From contig RFMZ01000153.1 of the NCBI GenBank assembly GCA_009927445.1, positions 1 through 37,015 on the forward strand: a stretch of DNA of 37,015 nucleotides, read 5' to 3'. Positions within the stretch are counted from its first letter, which is position 1. Every line of letters begins with the position of its first letter. Under the pieces are notes generated by a model. The model saw only the letters and a list, made by a program, of their open reading frames with translations, was not told the DNA's origin and made no database searches. Source of the stretch: Betaproteobacteria bacterium. GTDB taxonomy: Bacteria; Pseudomonadota; Gammaproteobacteria; Burkholderiales; Burkholderiaceae. A program made the translations under genes and the position numbers. Shown piece after piece: positions 8,779-16,606 of the stretch.

Positions 8779-8828
8779 ACAGGGTCAACCTGTGTTTTAA
8801 TCATAGAATTAAATTCTATCAGATAGAA
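8779..8828. promoter_or_regulatory. Palindrome cluster between IclR gene and CoA-transferase gene (candidate operators)
   Basis: Three palindromes lie in 50 bases. ACAGG-N5-CCTGT is at 8779-8793. ATAGAATT-N1-AATTCTAT is at 8803-8819; its core can be written TAGAA-N5-TTCTA, 8804-8818. TTCTAT-N3-ATAGAA is at 8814-8828 and shares an arm with the previous one. The cluster covers the divergent promoter zone and ends six bases before the CoA-transferase start. IclR-family operators are short palindromes in such positions, so binding by the neighbouring regulator is a reasonable inference, not shown. Confidence 0.6.
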
Positions 8829-8833
8829 CACTC

Positions 8834-10072
8834 ATGTCAACAGATCAAACGCCGGCAACGTCATTGCCCTACGCTGGTATTCGGGTTATTGAGTTTACTC
8901 ATATGGTGATGGGGCCAACTTGTGGCATGGTGCTTGGTGACCTAGGAGCGGAGGTCATCAAAATTGAGCCAATGGCTGGGGATAAAACAAGGGGCTTATT
9001 AGGATCTGGGGCAGGATTTTTTTCGATGTTTAATCGCAATAAGAAAAGCATGGCTGTAAATATCAATACACCTGAAGGTAGAAAAATCGTACAAGAGTTA
9101 ATTGCCACAGCGGATATTCTTTGCGAAAACTTTAAGCCAGGTACGATGAAAAAATTACAACTTGACTACGCTTCTTTAAAAGTGCAATTTCCGCGTTTAA
9201 TTTACGTTAGCCATAAGGGTTTTTTGCCAGGCCCTTACGACCATCGCACGGCATTAGATGAAGTGGTTCAAATGATGGGTGGGTTAGCTTACATGACTGG
9301 GACTGAAGAAAAACCGTTGCGGGCAGGTGCTTCGGTAAATGACATGATGGGTGGAATATTTGGTGCAATGGGGGCCATGGCGGCTCTTCGGCAAAGGGAT
9401 CTTACCGGACAGGGTCAAGAAATTCAAAGCGCCTTATTTGAAAACAATGTTTTATTAGTAGGTCAGCATATGATGCAATATGCTGTCACGGGAAAACCTG
9501 CAAAACCAATGCCTAGTCGAATATCTGCATGGGGCATATACGATGTATTTGAAGTTGCGCAGGCGGAGAAGATTTTTTTGGCAGTTGTCTCAGATACGCA
9601 GTGGAAAATATTTTGTGACATATTTAATTGGCCAGATTTATTTCAAAACACGCGTTACGCGACGAATAATCAGCGTGTGCAGTCAAGAGAAACGCTCATA
9701 CCTTTAATTAAAGCTCGTCTGAAGTCTTACAGTGCGCAACAAATTAGTCAGTTATTTGCCGATCATGGTCTGCCATATGCAGCGATAACGCGGCCAGAAC
9801 AATTATTTGATGATCCGCATTTGAATGCCACTGGCGGTCTTGCTAAGATAATTATTAGTGATGGACCAAAAGCAGGGCAAGAGGTAACAACACCATTATT
9901 ACCAATTACGATGGATGGCAAGCGTTTGCCGATTCGTTTTAATCCCCCGAAAACGGGTGAGCATTCAAATACTATTTTGGCAGAGCTTGGGTATAGTTTT
10001 GAGGAGATTCAAGAACTGCTTGCTAAACAAACAATTCGGATAGAAAAACAAGGGGATAAAAATGATTTGTAA
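8834..10072 (+). CDS. CaiB/BaiF (family III) CoA-transferase
   Basis: The 412-residue protein belongs to the family III CoA-transferases, which move CoA between carboxylic acids through an aspartyl anhydride. Visible features are the N-terminal GIRVIEFTHMVMGPTCGMVLGDLGAEVIKIEP, the NRNKKSMAVNI segment, ENFKPGTMKKL and the catalytic aspartate D170 in ASVNDMMGG, equivalent to the formyl-CoA transferase aspartate near 169. The substrate cannot be read from the sequence. The stop overlaps the start of the following Bug receptor by 11 bases, so the two are translationally linked, suggesting that the receptor delivers the acid that this enzyme activates. Control by the divergent IclR protein is likely. 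Confidence 0.93.
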   Translation: MSTDQTPATSLPYAGIRVIEFTHMVMGPTCGMVLGDLGAEVIKIEPMAGDKTRGLLGSGAGFFSMFNRNKKSMAVNINTPEGRKIVQELIATADILCENFKPGTMKKLQLDYASLKVQFPRLIYVSHKGFLPGPYDHRTALDEVVQMMGGLAYMTGTEEKPLRAGASVNDMMGGIFGAMGAMAALRQRDLTGQGQEIQSALFENNVLLVGQHMMQYAVTGKPAKPMPSRISAWGIYDVFEVAQAEKIFLAVVSDTQWKIFCDIFNWPDLFQNTRYATNNQRVQSRETLIPLIKARLKSYSAQQISQLFADHGLPYAAITRPEQLFDDPHLNATGGLAKIIISDGPKAGQEVTTPLLPITMDGKRLPIRFNPPKTGEHSNTILAELGYSFEEIQELLAKQTIRIEKQGDKNDL

Positions 10073-11039
10073 ACAATTCTGTACCCAAATGATTGTTAGT
10101 ATTTTGGCAGTTATTTCCTTTTTTTCATTTGGACAAAATTTCCCAGAGCGGACCATTCGGTTGATTGTTCCATTTACTCCAGGTGGTGGCACAGATACTG
10201 TTTCTAGACAATTAATCGATAAAATGACCCAAGAATATAAATGGTCGGTTGTGATTGATAATAAACCGGGCGCGGGTGGCAATATTGGGCTTGATTTAGT
10301 GGCAAAAGCAAAGCCTGACGGTTATTCGATAGCGATGGGTCAGACTTCAAATTTAGCAATTAATCCCGCACTATTAAACAAAATGCCGTTTGATGCGGGT
10401 AAAGACTTTGTACCCATTGCTTTAGTGGCTGAAGTCCCGATGATTTTAGTCGTTCGTGGTGATTCGCCGTGGCGTAGTTTAGATGACCTTCTCAAGGCAG
10501 CTGAATTGGCAAAGTCTAATCGTTTAAAAATGGCGAGTGCTGGAACTGGCACAGTCGGCCACCTTGCTGGTGAGATGTTGGCTAAAAGAACTGGACTTCA
10601 GTTCTTACATATTCCCTACAAGGGTGCAGTACCTGCCATCACTGATTTACTTGGTGGTCAAACAGATTGGATGTTTGCTACGCCACAAGCGGTCATTGGA
10701 ATGCTCACTGCAGGAAAATTAAGGGCATTAGCAGTTAGCTCAAGTAAACGAATTGGTGTCTTGGGGAAGGTTCCGACTATTGCTGAGTTAGGCTTGAAGG
10801 GATTTGAGGCAACTGATTGGAAGGTGCTTGTTGGCCCTGCAGGTATGCCAATAGAGGCCGTTCGGTTAATCAATGAAGCTGCATCCAAGGCTTTACTCAA
10901 GCCAGATTTAATCCAAAAATTTGCTGAGGATGGCAGTACGGTAATGAGTGGCAACCCAGAGCAGGTATCAAAATATATTAAAGCCCAACAAATGGAATGG
11001 GCTACATTAATCCGTGAAGCGGGGATTCAACTTGATTAG
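10062..11039 (+). CDS. Bug/TctC-family periplasmic solute-binding receptor
   Basis: A 325-residue extracytoplasmic receptor of the Bug family, which binds small carboxylates and related solutes in betaproteobacteria. An N-terminal signal peptide of about 24 residues is visible, followed by RTIRLIVPFTPGGGTDTVSR, NKPGAGGNIG, KPDGYSIAMG, FLHIPYKGAVPAITDLLGGQ and GKLRALAVSSSKR, the expected order of ligand-pocket loops. An AAGGGGA ribosome binding site precedes the start, which lies inside the end of the CoA-transferase gene. No TctA or TctB membrane subunits are nearby, so it is an orphan receptor that must borrow a permease or act in sensing. Confidence 0.93.
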   Translation: MICKQFCTQMIVSILAVISFFSFGQNFPERTIRLIVPFTPGGGTDTVSRQLIDKMTQEYKWSVVIDNKPGAGGNIGLDLVAKAKPDGYSIAMGQTSNLAINPALLNKMPFDAGKDFVPIALVAEVPMILVVRGDSPWRSLDDLLKAAELAKSNRLKMASAGTGTVGHLAGEMLAKRTGLQFLHIPYKGAVPAITDLLGGQTDWMFATPQAVIGMLTAGKLRALAVSSSKRIGVLGKVPTIAELGLKGFEATDWKVLVGPAGMPIEAVRLINEAASKALLKPDLIQKFAEDGSTVMSGNPEQVSKYIKAQQMEWATLIREAGIQLD

Positions 11040-11118
11040 CTGATTTTTTCCTAGTCAAAAAAATATTGAGATCCATTTTGAACATCAAGAAATCATATAG
11101 CCTAGAGTCTGAAGCTAT

Positions 11119-11158
11119 TATAATTTTTTTCAATGCATAATTAGATAGTGTTCTATCT
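11119..11158 (+). promoter_or_regulatory. Promoter-like -10 box with downstream palindrome before the alpha/beta hydrolase
   Basis: A consensus TATAAT lies at 11119-11124, with only a poor -35 candidate upstream. About 20 bases further, AGATAG-N4-CTATCT forms a palindrome at 11143-11158. Its reverse complement contains AGATAGAACACT, an exact 12-base match to 8821-8832 in the IclR/CoA-transferase gap. The arrangement (operator just after the start point) suggests repression by the same IclR regulator; this is inference. Confidence 0.45.
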
Positions 11159-11201
11159 ATTCGTATTCGATTTGACTAAATTTCTTTTATCTTGGCGTTT
11201 T

Positions 11202-12116
11202 ATGTTTTTAGCTCTAGTGGGTAGCATCATTGCGTCCGGATTCTTGTTATGGACGCCAGATATGGATCGAGACCTGTTAGAGAAAAAATATGGTCAAGCG
11301 CCTAGCGAAACTATTTTCTTAGAAGGTATGGAGATCCATTATCGAGATACCGGTAAAAAGACGGCCCCTGCGTTAATCTTCATCCATGGCTTTGGCTCGA
11401 GTCTGCACACTTGGGATGACTGGGCGATTGAACTAGAAAAAGATTACCGGGTAATCCGATTTGATTTACCTGGGTTTGGTTTAACGGGTCCTGATCCACG
11501 ATCGGACTATAGCGATAACCGCTCCATTGCAATTATCTTGGCTCTCATGGAGCGTCTGGAGGTGTCAAAGCCCACCGTGATTGGTAATTCGATTGGTGGG
11601 CGAATTGCTTGGTATTTTGCGGCTAATTATCCTCAAAAGGTGCATCAACTTGTATTAATATCGCCGGACGGTTTTGCTAGTTATGGCCTAGAGTATGATC
11701 AGGCACCACAAGTTCCGGTTGTGGCTGAGTTATTGCAATGGAGCTTGCCCTTGTTTGTCTTAAAGAAAAATCTTGAAAAAGCCTTTGCCAATAAAAATAA
11801 TTTAAGTCTGACTTTACTAGAGCGCTATTACGAGCTTATGCTTTTACCAGGAAATCGGCGAGCCATGATTGAGCGTTTGAGGCAGACAGTCCTCCAAGAT
11901 CCAGTGCCATTTTTATCAAAAATAGAGGCTCCAACTCTATTGTTGTGGGGAGCGCAAGACGCCCTGATACCCGTTAAAAATGCGGATGATTACATGCGCT
12001 TGATTCCCAAAGTGCAATTACAAGCTTTACCTAATATTGGTCATATTCCTCAAGAAGAGGGTGCCGATCGAAACTTGCTTTATTTACAAGATTTTTTAAA
12101 AAATCCTAGCGAATAA
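11202..12116 (+). CDS. Membrane-anchored alpha/beta hydrolase
   Basis: An alpha/beta-hydrolase fold protein with an N-terminal hydrophobic segment (FLALVGSIIASGFLLW) likely to anchor it to the inner membrane. The oxyanion-hole motif LIFIHGFGSS, the nucleophile elbow GNSIGG (Ser130 in this numbering), the acid in GAQDALIP (Asp253) and the histidine in NIGHIPQ (His281) make a complete triad. The frame is open back to a GTG at 11148, but that codon lies inside a palindrome just after a TATAAT box and lacks a ribosome binding site; the ATG at 11202 is preferred, though it too has a weak binding site. The substrate is unknown; it could be a lipase/esterase or a ring-cleavage product hydrolase. It is followed 11 bases later by an epimerase-like gene. 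Confidence 0.85.
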   Translation: MFLALVGSIIASGFLLWTPDMDRDLLEKKYGQAPSETIFLEGMEIHYRDTGKKTAPALIFIHGFGSSLHTWDDWAIELEKDYRVIRFDLPGFGLTGPDPRSDYSDNRSIAIILALMERLEVSKPTVIGNSIGGRIAWYFAANYPQKVHQLVLISPDGFASYGLEYDQAPQVPVVAELLQWSLPLFVLKKNLEKAFANKNNLSLTLLERYYELMLLPGNRRAMIERLRQTVLQDPVPFLSKIEAPTLLLWGAQDALIPVKNADDYMRLIPKVQLQALPNIGHIPQEEGADRNLLYLQDFLKNPSE

Positions 12117-12127
12117 TTCAGCTCAGT

Positions 12128-13102
12128 ATGAAGATCTTTTTAACTGGAGCGACTGGCTTTATTGGCGGCCATGTTTTGCGTCGCCTAGTTCAAGATGGTC
12201 ATACCGTTACTTGCGCGATACGCTCGATAGGAGATGCTCTAGCCATTGAGGCACACGGGGCAAAAGTTTGGTTAGGCGACTTTCATGATCTGGATCGACT
12301 GCGTCCAGAATTAAGTTCATGCCAGGCTGTTATTCACTGCGCTGCCTATTTAAAATTAGGTAGCCCAAACATTTTTTTTGATCGCCATAATGTTGAGCTA
12401 ACTAGGCAATTAATCATTGTGTGCCAGCTTGCTGGAGTCTCTCAGTTCATTTATTTGAGCGCAGCTTCGGTTGTTATGCAAGAGCCTCAGGCCATGTATG
12501 ACTGCCAAGAAGATTTACCTGTGACAAATCTTGCGATGTTGCCTTACTCGAGATCAAAGGCATTGGCGGAGCAAATCGTACTAAACGGTACGACCCTCAA
12601 TATGAAGACGATTGTACTTCGCCCAGCTTTTGTATGGGGTTTAGGAGATGCGGTAGATACCCAAATAGGGCCAGCAGTTACAAGTAAGCGATTTGGTTGG
12701 TTTGACGAGGGAGATTACCTATATGCCACTTGTTATATTGGTAATTTATGTTTGGGCATCTTATTAGCCTTAGATAGTCAAGTGACGCGGGAGGTTTTTT
12801 TTATTGCAGATGCCAAACCGGTCCATTTTCGGACATGGATGACGCAAAGGCTTCAGGCGAGTGGGTTTAATATCCCAAGCATGTCTTTTTCTCAGCGCAA
12901 TGCATGGTCTTTAGCGAAATTTACCGAAAACGGATGGCGATACTTACCACTACCAGGCAATCCTCCTTTAGTGCGAGAAATGGTCCGCATGATGGGTTAC
13001 CCTTTTACGGTGTCTTGTCAAAAAATGAGATCAGTTTGCGGTTATGAGGCTATATTCTCGCAAGAAAAAGGATTTGAGGAGTTGCAAAAAAGAGGCATCT
13101 AA
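12128..13102 (+). CDS. NAD(P)-dependent epimerase/dehydratase-like protein (extended SDR)
   Basis: A 324-residue extended short-chain dehydrogenase/reductase. The nucleotide-binding motif GATGFIGGHV starts at residue 7, a conserved AVIHCAAY segment follows, and the active-site pair is Y140 and K144 in YSRSKALAEQ, with the serine in LSAASVV around residue 111-114. It resembles dihydroflavonol-reductase and 3-beta-hydroxysteroid dehydrogenase-like members, which reduce or oxidise hydroxyl groups on diverse substrates. The natural substrate cannot be named. It is probably co-transcribed with the alpha/beta hydrolase upstream, so the two may act on the same compound. The ribosome binding site is weak. 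Confidence 0.88.
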   Translation: MKIFLTGATGFIGGHVLRRLVQDGHTVTCAIRSIGDALAIEAHGAKVWLGDFHDLDRLRPELSSCQAVIHCAAYLKLGSPNIFFDRHNVELTRQLIIVCQLAGVSQFIYLSAASVVMQEPQAMYDCQEDLPVTNLAMLPYSRSKALAEQIVLNGTTLNMKTIVLRPAFVWGLGDAVDTQIGPAVTSKRFGWFDEGDYLYATCYIGNLCLGILLALDSQVTREVFFIADAKPVHFRTWMTQRLQASGFNIPSMSFSQRNAWSLAKFTENGWRYLPLPGNPPLVREMVRMMGYPFTVSCQKMRSVCGYEAIFSQEKGFEELQKRGI

Positions 13103-13180
13103 GTCGGTCTTAAGTAATACTTTAGGAGGCTTCCAGAAAGTTCGCCTAGTGAAGCGGCAGAAGAATAGGGTGAGTAGAGG

Positions 13181-13729
13181 TTAGAATTCTGCTCGTATCT
13201 TTAATACAACATTAATTATCAGAAAAACTAGATAGGTTCCCACTATATCTCCCGTGAACATGGTTAGCGCATTATCAAGCACATCGAGTTTGGTAGAAAC
13301 AAAATAGATCATGTGCGCCGCAACATCACAGGCAGAACTAGCTATTCCTAAGATTAAAAAATGTTTAGTTTGAAGATTTGATAGATCCCTATTAATTTTT
13401 AAAAAATACAGACTGCCAGTAACCACCAGCATGGCAGGAAAGGACGACAACGAGGCTAAAAGGAGTGCTTCGAGAATCGAATCGTTAAATTGGCTAGCAA
13501 TGTACCAACTACCAGTTAATAACCCAAGGACACCAGCCCAGCCAAAAAGAAGTACGCAAATAATCCGCAGGGCTGCGGGCATAAAAATCGCTGAAGAGAC
13601 TGCTGATAATTGTGCAAAGTGAAACAAAGAATCATTCAGATACCAAGCCGCACACCAAGCGAGGGCAACACCAAAAATGATTAGTAAATTATTAGATGCG
13701 CTATTAAAAATTTTTTGCGATAATAACAT
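13181..13729 (-). CDS. Small membrane protein resembling a MASE1 sensor domain
   Basis: The 182-residue product is almost wholly hydrophobic, with about five to six predicted membrane segments (for example LLIIFGVALAWCAAWYL near the start and YLVFLIINVVL at the end). The segment FMPAALRIICVLLFGWAGVLG resembles the PAGLRLL-LLFG motif of MASE1 sensory membrane domains, but there is no attached signalling output domain. The frame extends to 13807, but that would overlap the divergent winged-helix gene; the ATG at 13729 is the likelier start, with a weak ribosome binding site. Function unknown. It converges with the epimerase-like gene and diverges from a winged-helix protein, which may regulate it. 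Confidence 0.65.
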   Translation of the reverse strand: MLLSQKIFNSASNNLLIIFGVALAWCAAWYLNDSLFHFAQLSAVSSAIFMPAALRIICVLLFGWAGVLGLLTGSWYIASQFNDSILEALLLASLSSFPAMLVVTGSLYFLKINRDLSNLQTKHFLILGIASSACDVAAHMIYFVSTKLDVLDNALTMFTGDIVGTYLVFLIINVVLKIRAEF

Positions 13730-13762
13730 TTCAAGATTATAAATTAATTTACTGTGAGAATT

Positions 13763-14155
13763 ATGCAAAAAAATATCAAACTCAGCAAAAATAAAGAAAA
13801 TAGCCACGAAATTTACTTAAGATTCGTCAATTTAATTAGCGCCTTACAAACTTCGACTCCGATACATACCTTAGATGCTATAGAGAAAGAGTTGATTAAT
13901 CACATCGAAATTCAAACCAGGAATGGCGAGCAACTGTTGGTAACGCAGCTTCTTGAATTAAATCAAATTGCCTCTCCTGCAACCTTGCATCAGCGTTTAA
14001 CACGTTTGAAAACTATGGGGCTAATTTCTTTCAAAGTTGGCACAGATGGTCGAAAGAAATTTGTCACGACTACCCAAAAGACCAAGCGTTACTTTACAGC
14101 CCTTGGTAAATGCATGATGAAAGCGGTCTACTCTGCTGCAACAACGAAGGCCTAG
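13763..14155 (+). CDS. Winged-helix DNA-binding protein (MarR-like)
   Basis: A 130-residue basic protein. Residues around 45-110 look like a winged helix: QLLVTQLLELNQIASPATLH, then QRLTRLKTMGLISFKVGTDG with a following strand KKFVTTTQKTKRYF, i.e. recognition helix and wing as in MarR-type repressors. No effector domain is visible. The frame is open from a GTG at 13754, but the ATG at 13763 is more likely, preceded by a weak GTGAG. It is divergent from the small membrane protein, with only 33 bases between the two start codons, which would suit control of both genes by this protein. That is inference. Confidence 0.7.
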   Translation: MQKNIKLSKNKENSHEIYLRFVNLISALQTSTPIHTLDAIEKELINHIEIQTRNGEQLLVTQLLELNQIASPATLHQRLTRLKTMGLISFKVGTDGRKKFVTTTQKTKRYFTALGKCMMKAVYSAATTKA

Positions 14156-14273
14156 TTCGTTCTTCAGTCAAGCCTTCTCTGAAGGCTCTGTAGCTCTCCC
14201 TCTCCAAAGAAGTACTAAATAGCTTAATCCTGTATGGGTTTAGCATGATATTTTTAGGGACTTTAAAAAATGA

Positions 14274-14316
14274 TTGCTTAGTTGTGTTTTTTGGATATGA
14301 TAGATGCTATATCTAT
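14274..14316 (+). promoter_or_regulatory. Promoter and overlapping palindrome before the hydrolase/Bug operon
   Basis: TTGCTT at 14274-14279 and TATGAT at 14296-14301 are separated by 16 bases and make a good sigma-70 promoter. A palindrome ATAGAT-N5-ATCTAT (14300-14316) starts on the -10 box and covers the expected transcription start, which is a repressor-like position. Its sequence shares TATAGATATA, on the opposite strand, with the region upstream of the CysB-like gene (from 19702), hinting at a common regulator. The leader to the start codon at 14395 is about 85 bases. Confidence 0.55.
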
Positions 14317-14394
14317 AAAAACACGCGCATCGATTTCTTGCAGGTACTTTGCGAGTCTGGTATTAAAGTGTATGTTTAAGGAGACCTAAGTTTA

Positions 14395-15522
14395 ATGAGT
14401 AAAGATCCACGAGTTGAGTCAGCTATTGCGCATTGGGCGCCACGCTTTGTGTCGAATGGTATTTTACTGACTGATTTTCAAGAAGTGACCCAAGGAATTG
14501 ATCGCTGGGAGGATTGGACTAGCGCTTGGAGTAAAAGAGCGCTCGTCCACGAAAATCTCGGTAAAGAGGCGCTAGAGCAGCAATTTTTCTTGAGTGCTAG
14601 TGAGCATTTATCCCGCGCCGCGGTCTATTATCATTTTGCCAAATTTGTATCTGTACATGATTTAGGCGAGATGCGGGTAGCCCACATGAAGGCGGTTGAG
14701 TGTAAACAATTAGCATTGCCACATATGCGCCCCCCGGCGGTACGCGTTGAAATTCCTTATTTAGGGAAGACTTTGGCTGGTTTCTTACGATTGCCTAATG
14801 GCACCAATAACGGCACCAATAACGGCACCAATAACAACGGAGCACCAAGCAATCATCAAAAACCACCCATATTAATTATGGTACCAGGCCTAGACTCTGC
14901 CAAAGAAGAGCTTGAAGCGTATGAGCTCCCTTTTTTGGCGCGTGGCATGGCCACTTTATTGGTGGATGGTCCAGGCCAAGGTGAAGCTGAATATGATTTC
15001 CCAATTCGTGGGGATTATGAGGTACCAGTCAGGGCAATGGTGGACTGGTTGATGCAGAGAAATGATATTGACCATACTCGGATTGGTTTATGGGGTGTGA
15101 GCTTGGGTGGATACTATGCTCCTCGAGCAGCAGCTTTTGAAAAACGCTTAAAAGCTTGTATTGGTCTTGCCGGGCCTTATGATTTTTCAGATACTTGGGA
15201 GCAATTACCACCGCTTACTCGGGAGGCATTTCGGGTCAGAAGTCATTTGGCGACAGAGGCGCAGGCGAAGGAATATAGTCAAACGCTGACCATGAAAAAT
15301 GGTATTGCTCAACAAATTACTTGCCCTTTATTTTTAGTGACTGGTAAGTTAGATCGTTTAATTCCTTGGCAGGATACCAAGCGAATGGCAGATGAGGCTT
15401 CTGGCCCAACAGAATTATTAATTGTGGAAGATGGTAACCATATTGCGAATAACCGGCCTTACCGATATCGACATCGAACAGCAGATTGGATGGCTGAGCA
15501 ATTAGGCTTGCCGCGTATCTAG
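14395..15522 (+). CDS. Alpha/beta hydrolase with N-terminal helical domain (dihydropseudooxynicotine-hydrolase/FrsA-like)
   Basis: A 375-residue hydrolase in which a helical N-terminal part of about 115 residues precedes the alpha/beta fold. This is the layout of the group including 2,6-dihydropseudooxynicotine hydrolase, C-C bond hydrolases and esterases. The triad is seen as Ser236 in GVSLGGYYAPRAAA, Asp320 in GKLDRLIP and His349 in DGNHIANN; the oxyanion-hole region is MVPGLDS, and DGPGQGE is conserved. Between residues 135 and 150 there is a low-complexity Asn-Gly-Thr run encoded by a 12-base tandem repeat, probably a surface loop. AAGGAGA precedes the start. It heads an operon with two Bug receptors. 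The substrate is unknown. Confidence 0.88.
   Translation: MSKDPRVESAIAHWAPRFVSNGILLTDFQEVTQGIDRWEDWTSAWSKRALVHENLGKEALEQQFFLSASEHLSRAAVYYHFAKFVSVHDLGEMRVAHMKAVECKQLALPHMRPPAVRVEIPYLGKTLAGFLRLPNGTNNGTNNGTNNNGAPSNHQKPPILIMVPGLDSAKEELEAYELPFLARGMATLLVDGPGQGEAEYDFPIRGDYEVPVRAMVDWLMQRNDIDHTRIGLWGVSLGGYYAPRAAAFEKRLKACIGLAGPYDFSDTWEQLPPLTREAFRVRSHLATEAQAKEYSQTLTMKNGIAQQITCPLFLVTGKLDRLIPWQDTKRMADEASGPTELLIVEDGNHIANNRPYRYRHRTADWMAEQLGLPRI
14800..14835 (+). repeat. Three tandem copies of a 12-base repeat inside the hydrolase gene
   Basis: GGCACCAATAAC is repeated three times without change, followed by a degenerate AACGGAGCACC. It encodes Gly-Thr-Asn-Asn units in a loop between two strands near the start of the catalytic domain. 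Because the unit is a multiple of three, gain or loss of copies keeps the frame. Confidence 0.9.
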
Positions 15523-15544
15523 TAATCTTTAAACAGGAAAAACA

Positions 15545-16540
15545 ATGACTCAATGGCTATTGACTAGAAGTAAAGCAATACATTTAACTTACGTTTTGCT
15601 GTTTAGTATTGGTCTTGGACTAACCCCTTTAAAAGGTGCCGCCCAAACCTTCCCGAGTAAACCAATCAAATTGATTTCAGGGGCAACTGCAGGTAGTGCC
15701 TCAGATATTATTGCTCGGTCTATTGCAGAAAAATTGCAGAGTGAATTTGGCGTTTCTGTCTTCGTAGAGAATAAGCCTGGAGCTGCTGGGACTGTTGCTA
15801 TTCAAACCATTTTTAACTCCCCTGCAGATGGGCACTCGATATTTGTTTACACGGGAGCACACACTGTTTTGCCTCTGATCAACAAGGTAAGTTACGACCC
15901 AGTGAAAGATTTTTCTGCTGTGACACCTCTTGCAGTGGTTCCGAACGTCATGGTTGTATCGCCAAATAAAGGTTATAAATCGGTGAAGGATGTCGTAGCT
16001 GCTGCTAAAGATAAGCCAGGACAGCTCAATTATGCGTCGGCTGGATTAGGTAGTGCAACCCATATGAGTGCAGAAAAATTTAAATTAGCAACTGGTATTG
16101 ACGCCGTTCATGTGCCCTACAAGGGTTCTCCTGAAGCGATTACTGAGACGATGACTGGGCGAATCGATTACTTTTTTGCACCCTTAGTCTCGGCCTTGCC
16201 GATGATTAAAGCGGGTAAATTAATTCCTTTGGCAGTGAGCACATCCAAGCGCTCGTCTCAATTACCGGACGTCCCTACATTAGCTGAGGCGGGGATTGCT
16301 AAATCAGAATATTTATTTTGGATTGGCATGTTGGTGTCTGCTAAAACTCCTCGCGACATTGTGAATAAATTAAATCAATCCACTTTAAAAGCCCTGCAAG
16401 ACAATGAAGTCAAAGAGCGCCTAGTTGGTCTAGGAGCAGAAGCGATGCCAATGAGCCCTGAGCAGTTTGATCAATTAATTAAGGATGAACTCATTAGTAA
16501 CGCAGCAGTTATTAAAGCTGCAGGGATTAAGTCGGAGTAG
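15545..16540 (+). CDS. Bug/TctC-family periplasmic solute-binding receptor
   Basis: A 331-residue Bug receptor. A signal peptide of roughly 34 residues ends near KGAAQTFPSKP. Family blocks follow in order: KPIKLISGATAGSASDIIAR, ENKPGAAGTV, PADGHSIFVY, DAVHVPYKGSPEAITETMTG and AVSTSKRSSQLPDVPTLAEAG. The first pocket loop is ATAGSASD rather than the usual PGGxxD, so its ligand may differ from those of its neighbours. It follows the hydrolase by 22 bases with CAGGAAAA as ribosome binding site and is followed by a second receptor 66 bases later. No TctAB permease is nearby. Confidence 0.92.
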   Translation: MTQWLLTRSKAIHLTYVLLFSIGLGLTPLKGAAQTFPSKPIKLISGATAGSASDIIARSIAEKLQSEFGVSVFVENKPGAAGTVAIQTIFNSPADGHSIFVYTGAHTVLPLINKVSYDPVKDFSAVTPLAVVPNVMVVSPNKGYKSVKDVVAAAKDKPGQLNYASAGLGSATHMSAEKFKLATGIDAVHVPYKGSPEAITETMTGRIDYFFAPLVSALPMIKAGKLIPLAVSTSKRSSQLPDVPTLAEAGIAKSEYLFWIGMLVSAKTPRDIVNKLNQSTLKALQDNEVKERLVGLGAEAMPMSPEQFDQLIKDELISNAAVIKAAGIKSE

Positions 16541-16606
16541 GTAACCCGCTTCATATACAAGTTATCTGATTTGGTATTTGAATAAGAATAATTTAAAGGA
16601 GATCAG

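Noticed and set aside
13111..13127. CTTAAGTAATACTTTAG imperfect hairpin between the epimerase-like gene and the membrane protein gene
   Set aside because: Short, AT-rich, with a mismatch and no T tract.
14171..14187. AGCCTTC-TCT-GAAGGCT hairpin after the winged-helix gene as a terminator
   Set aside because: The stem is perfect, but no T run follows on the plus strand; left unassigned.
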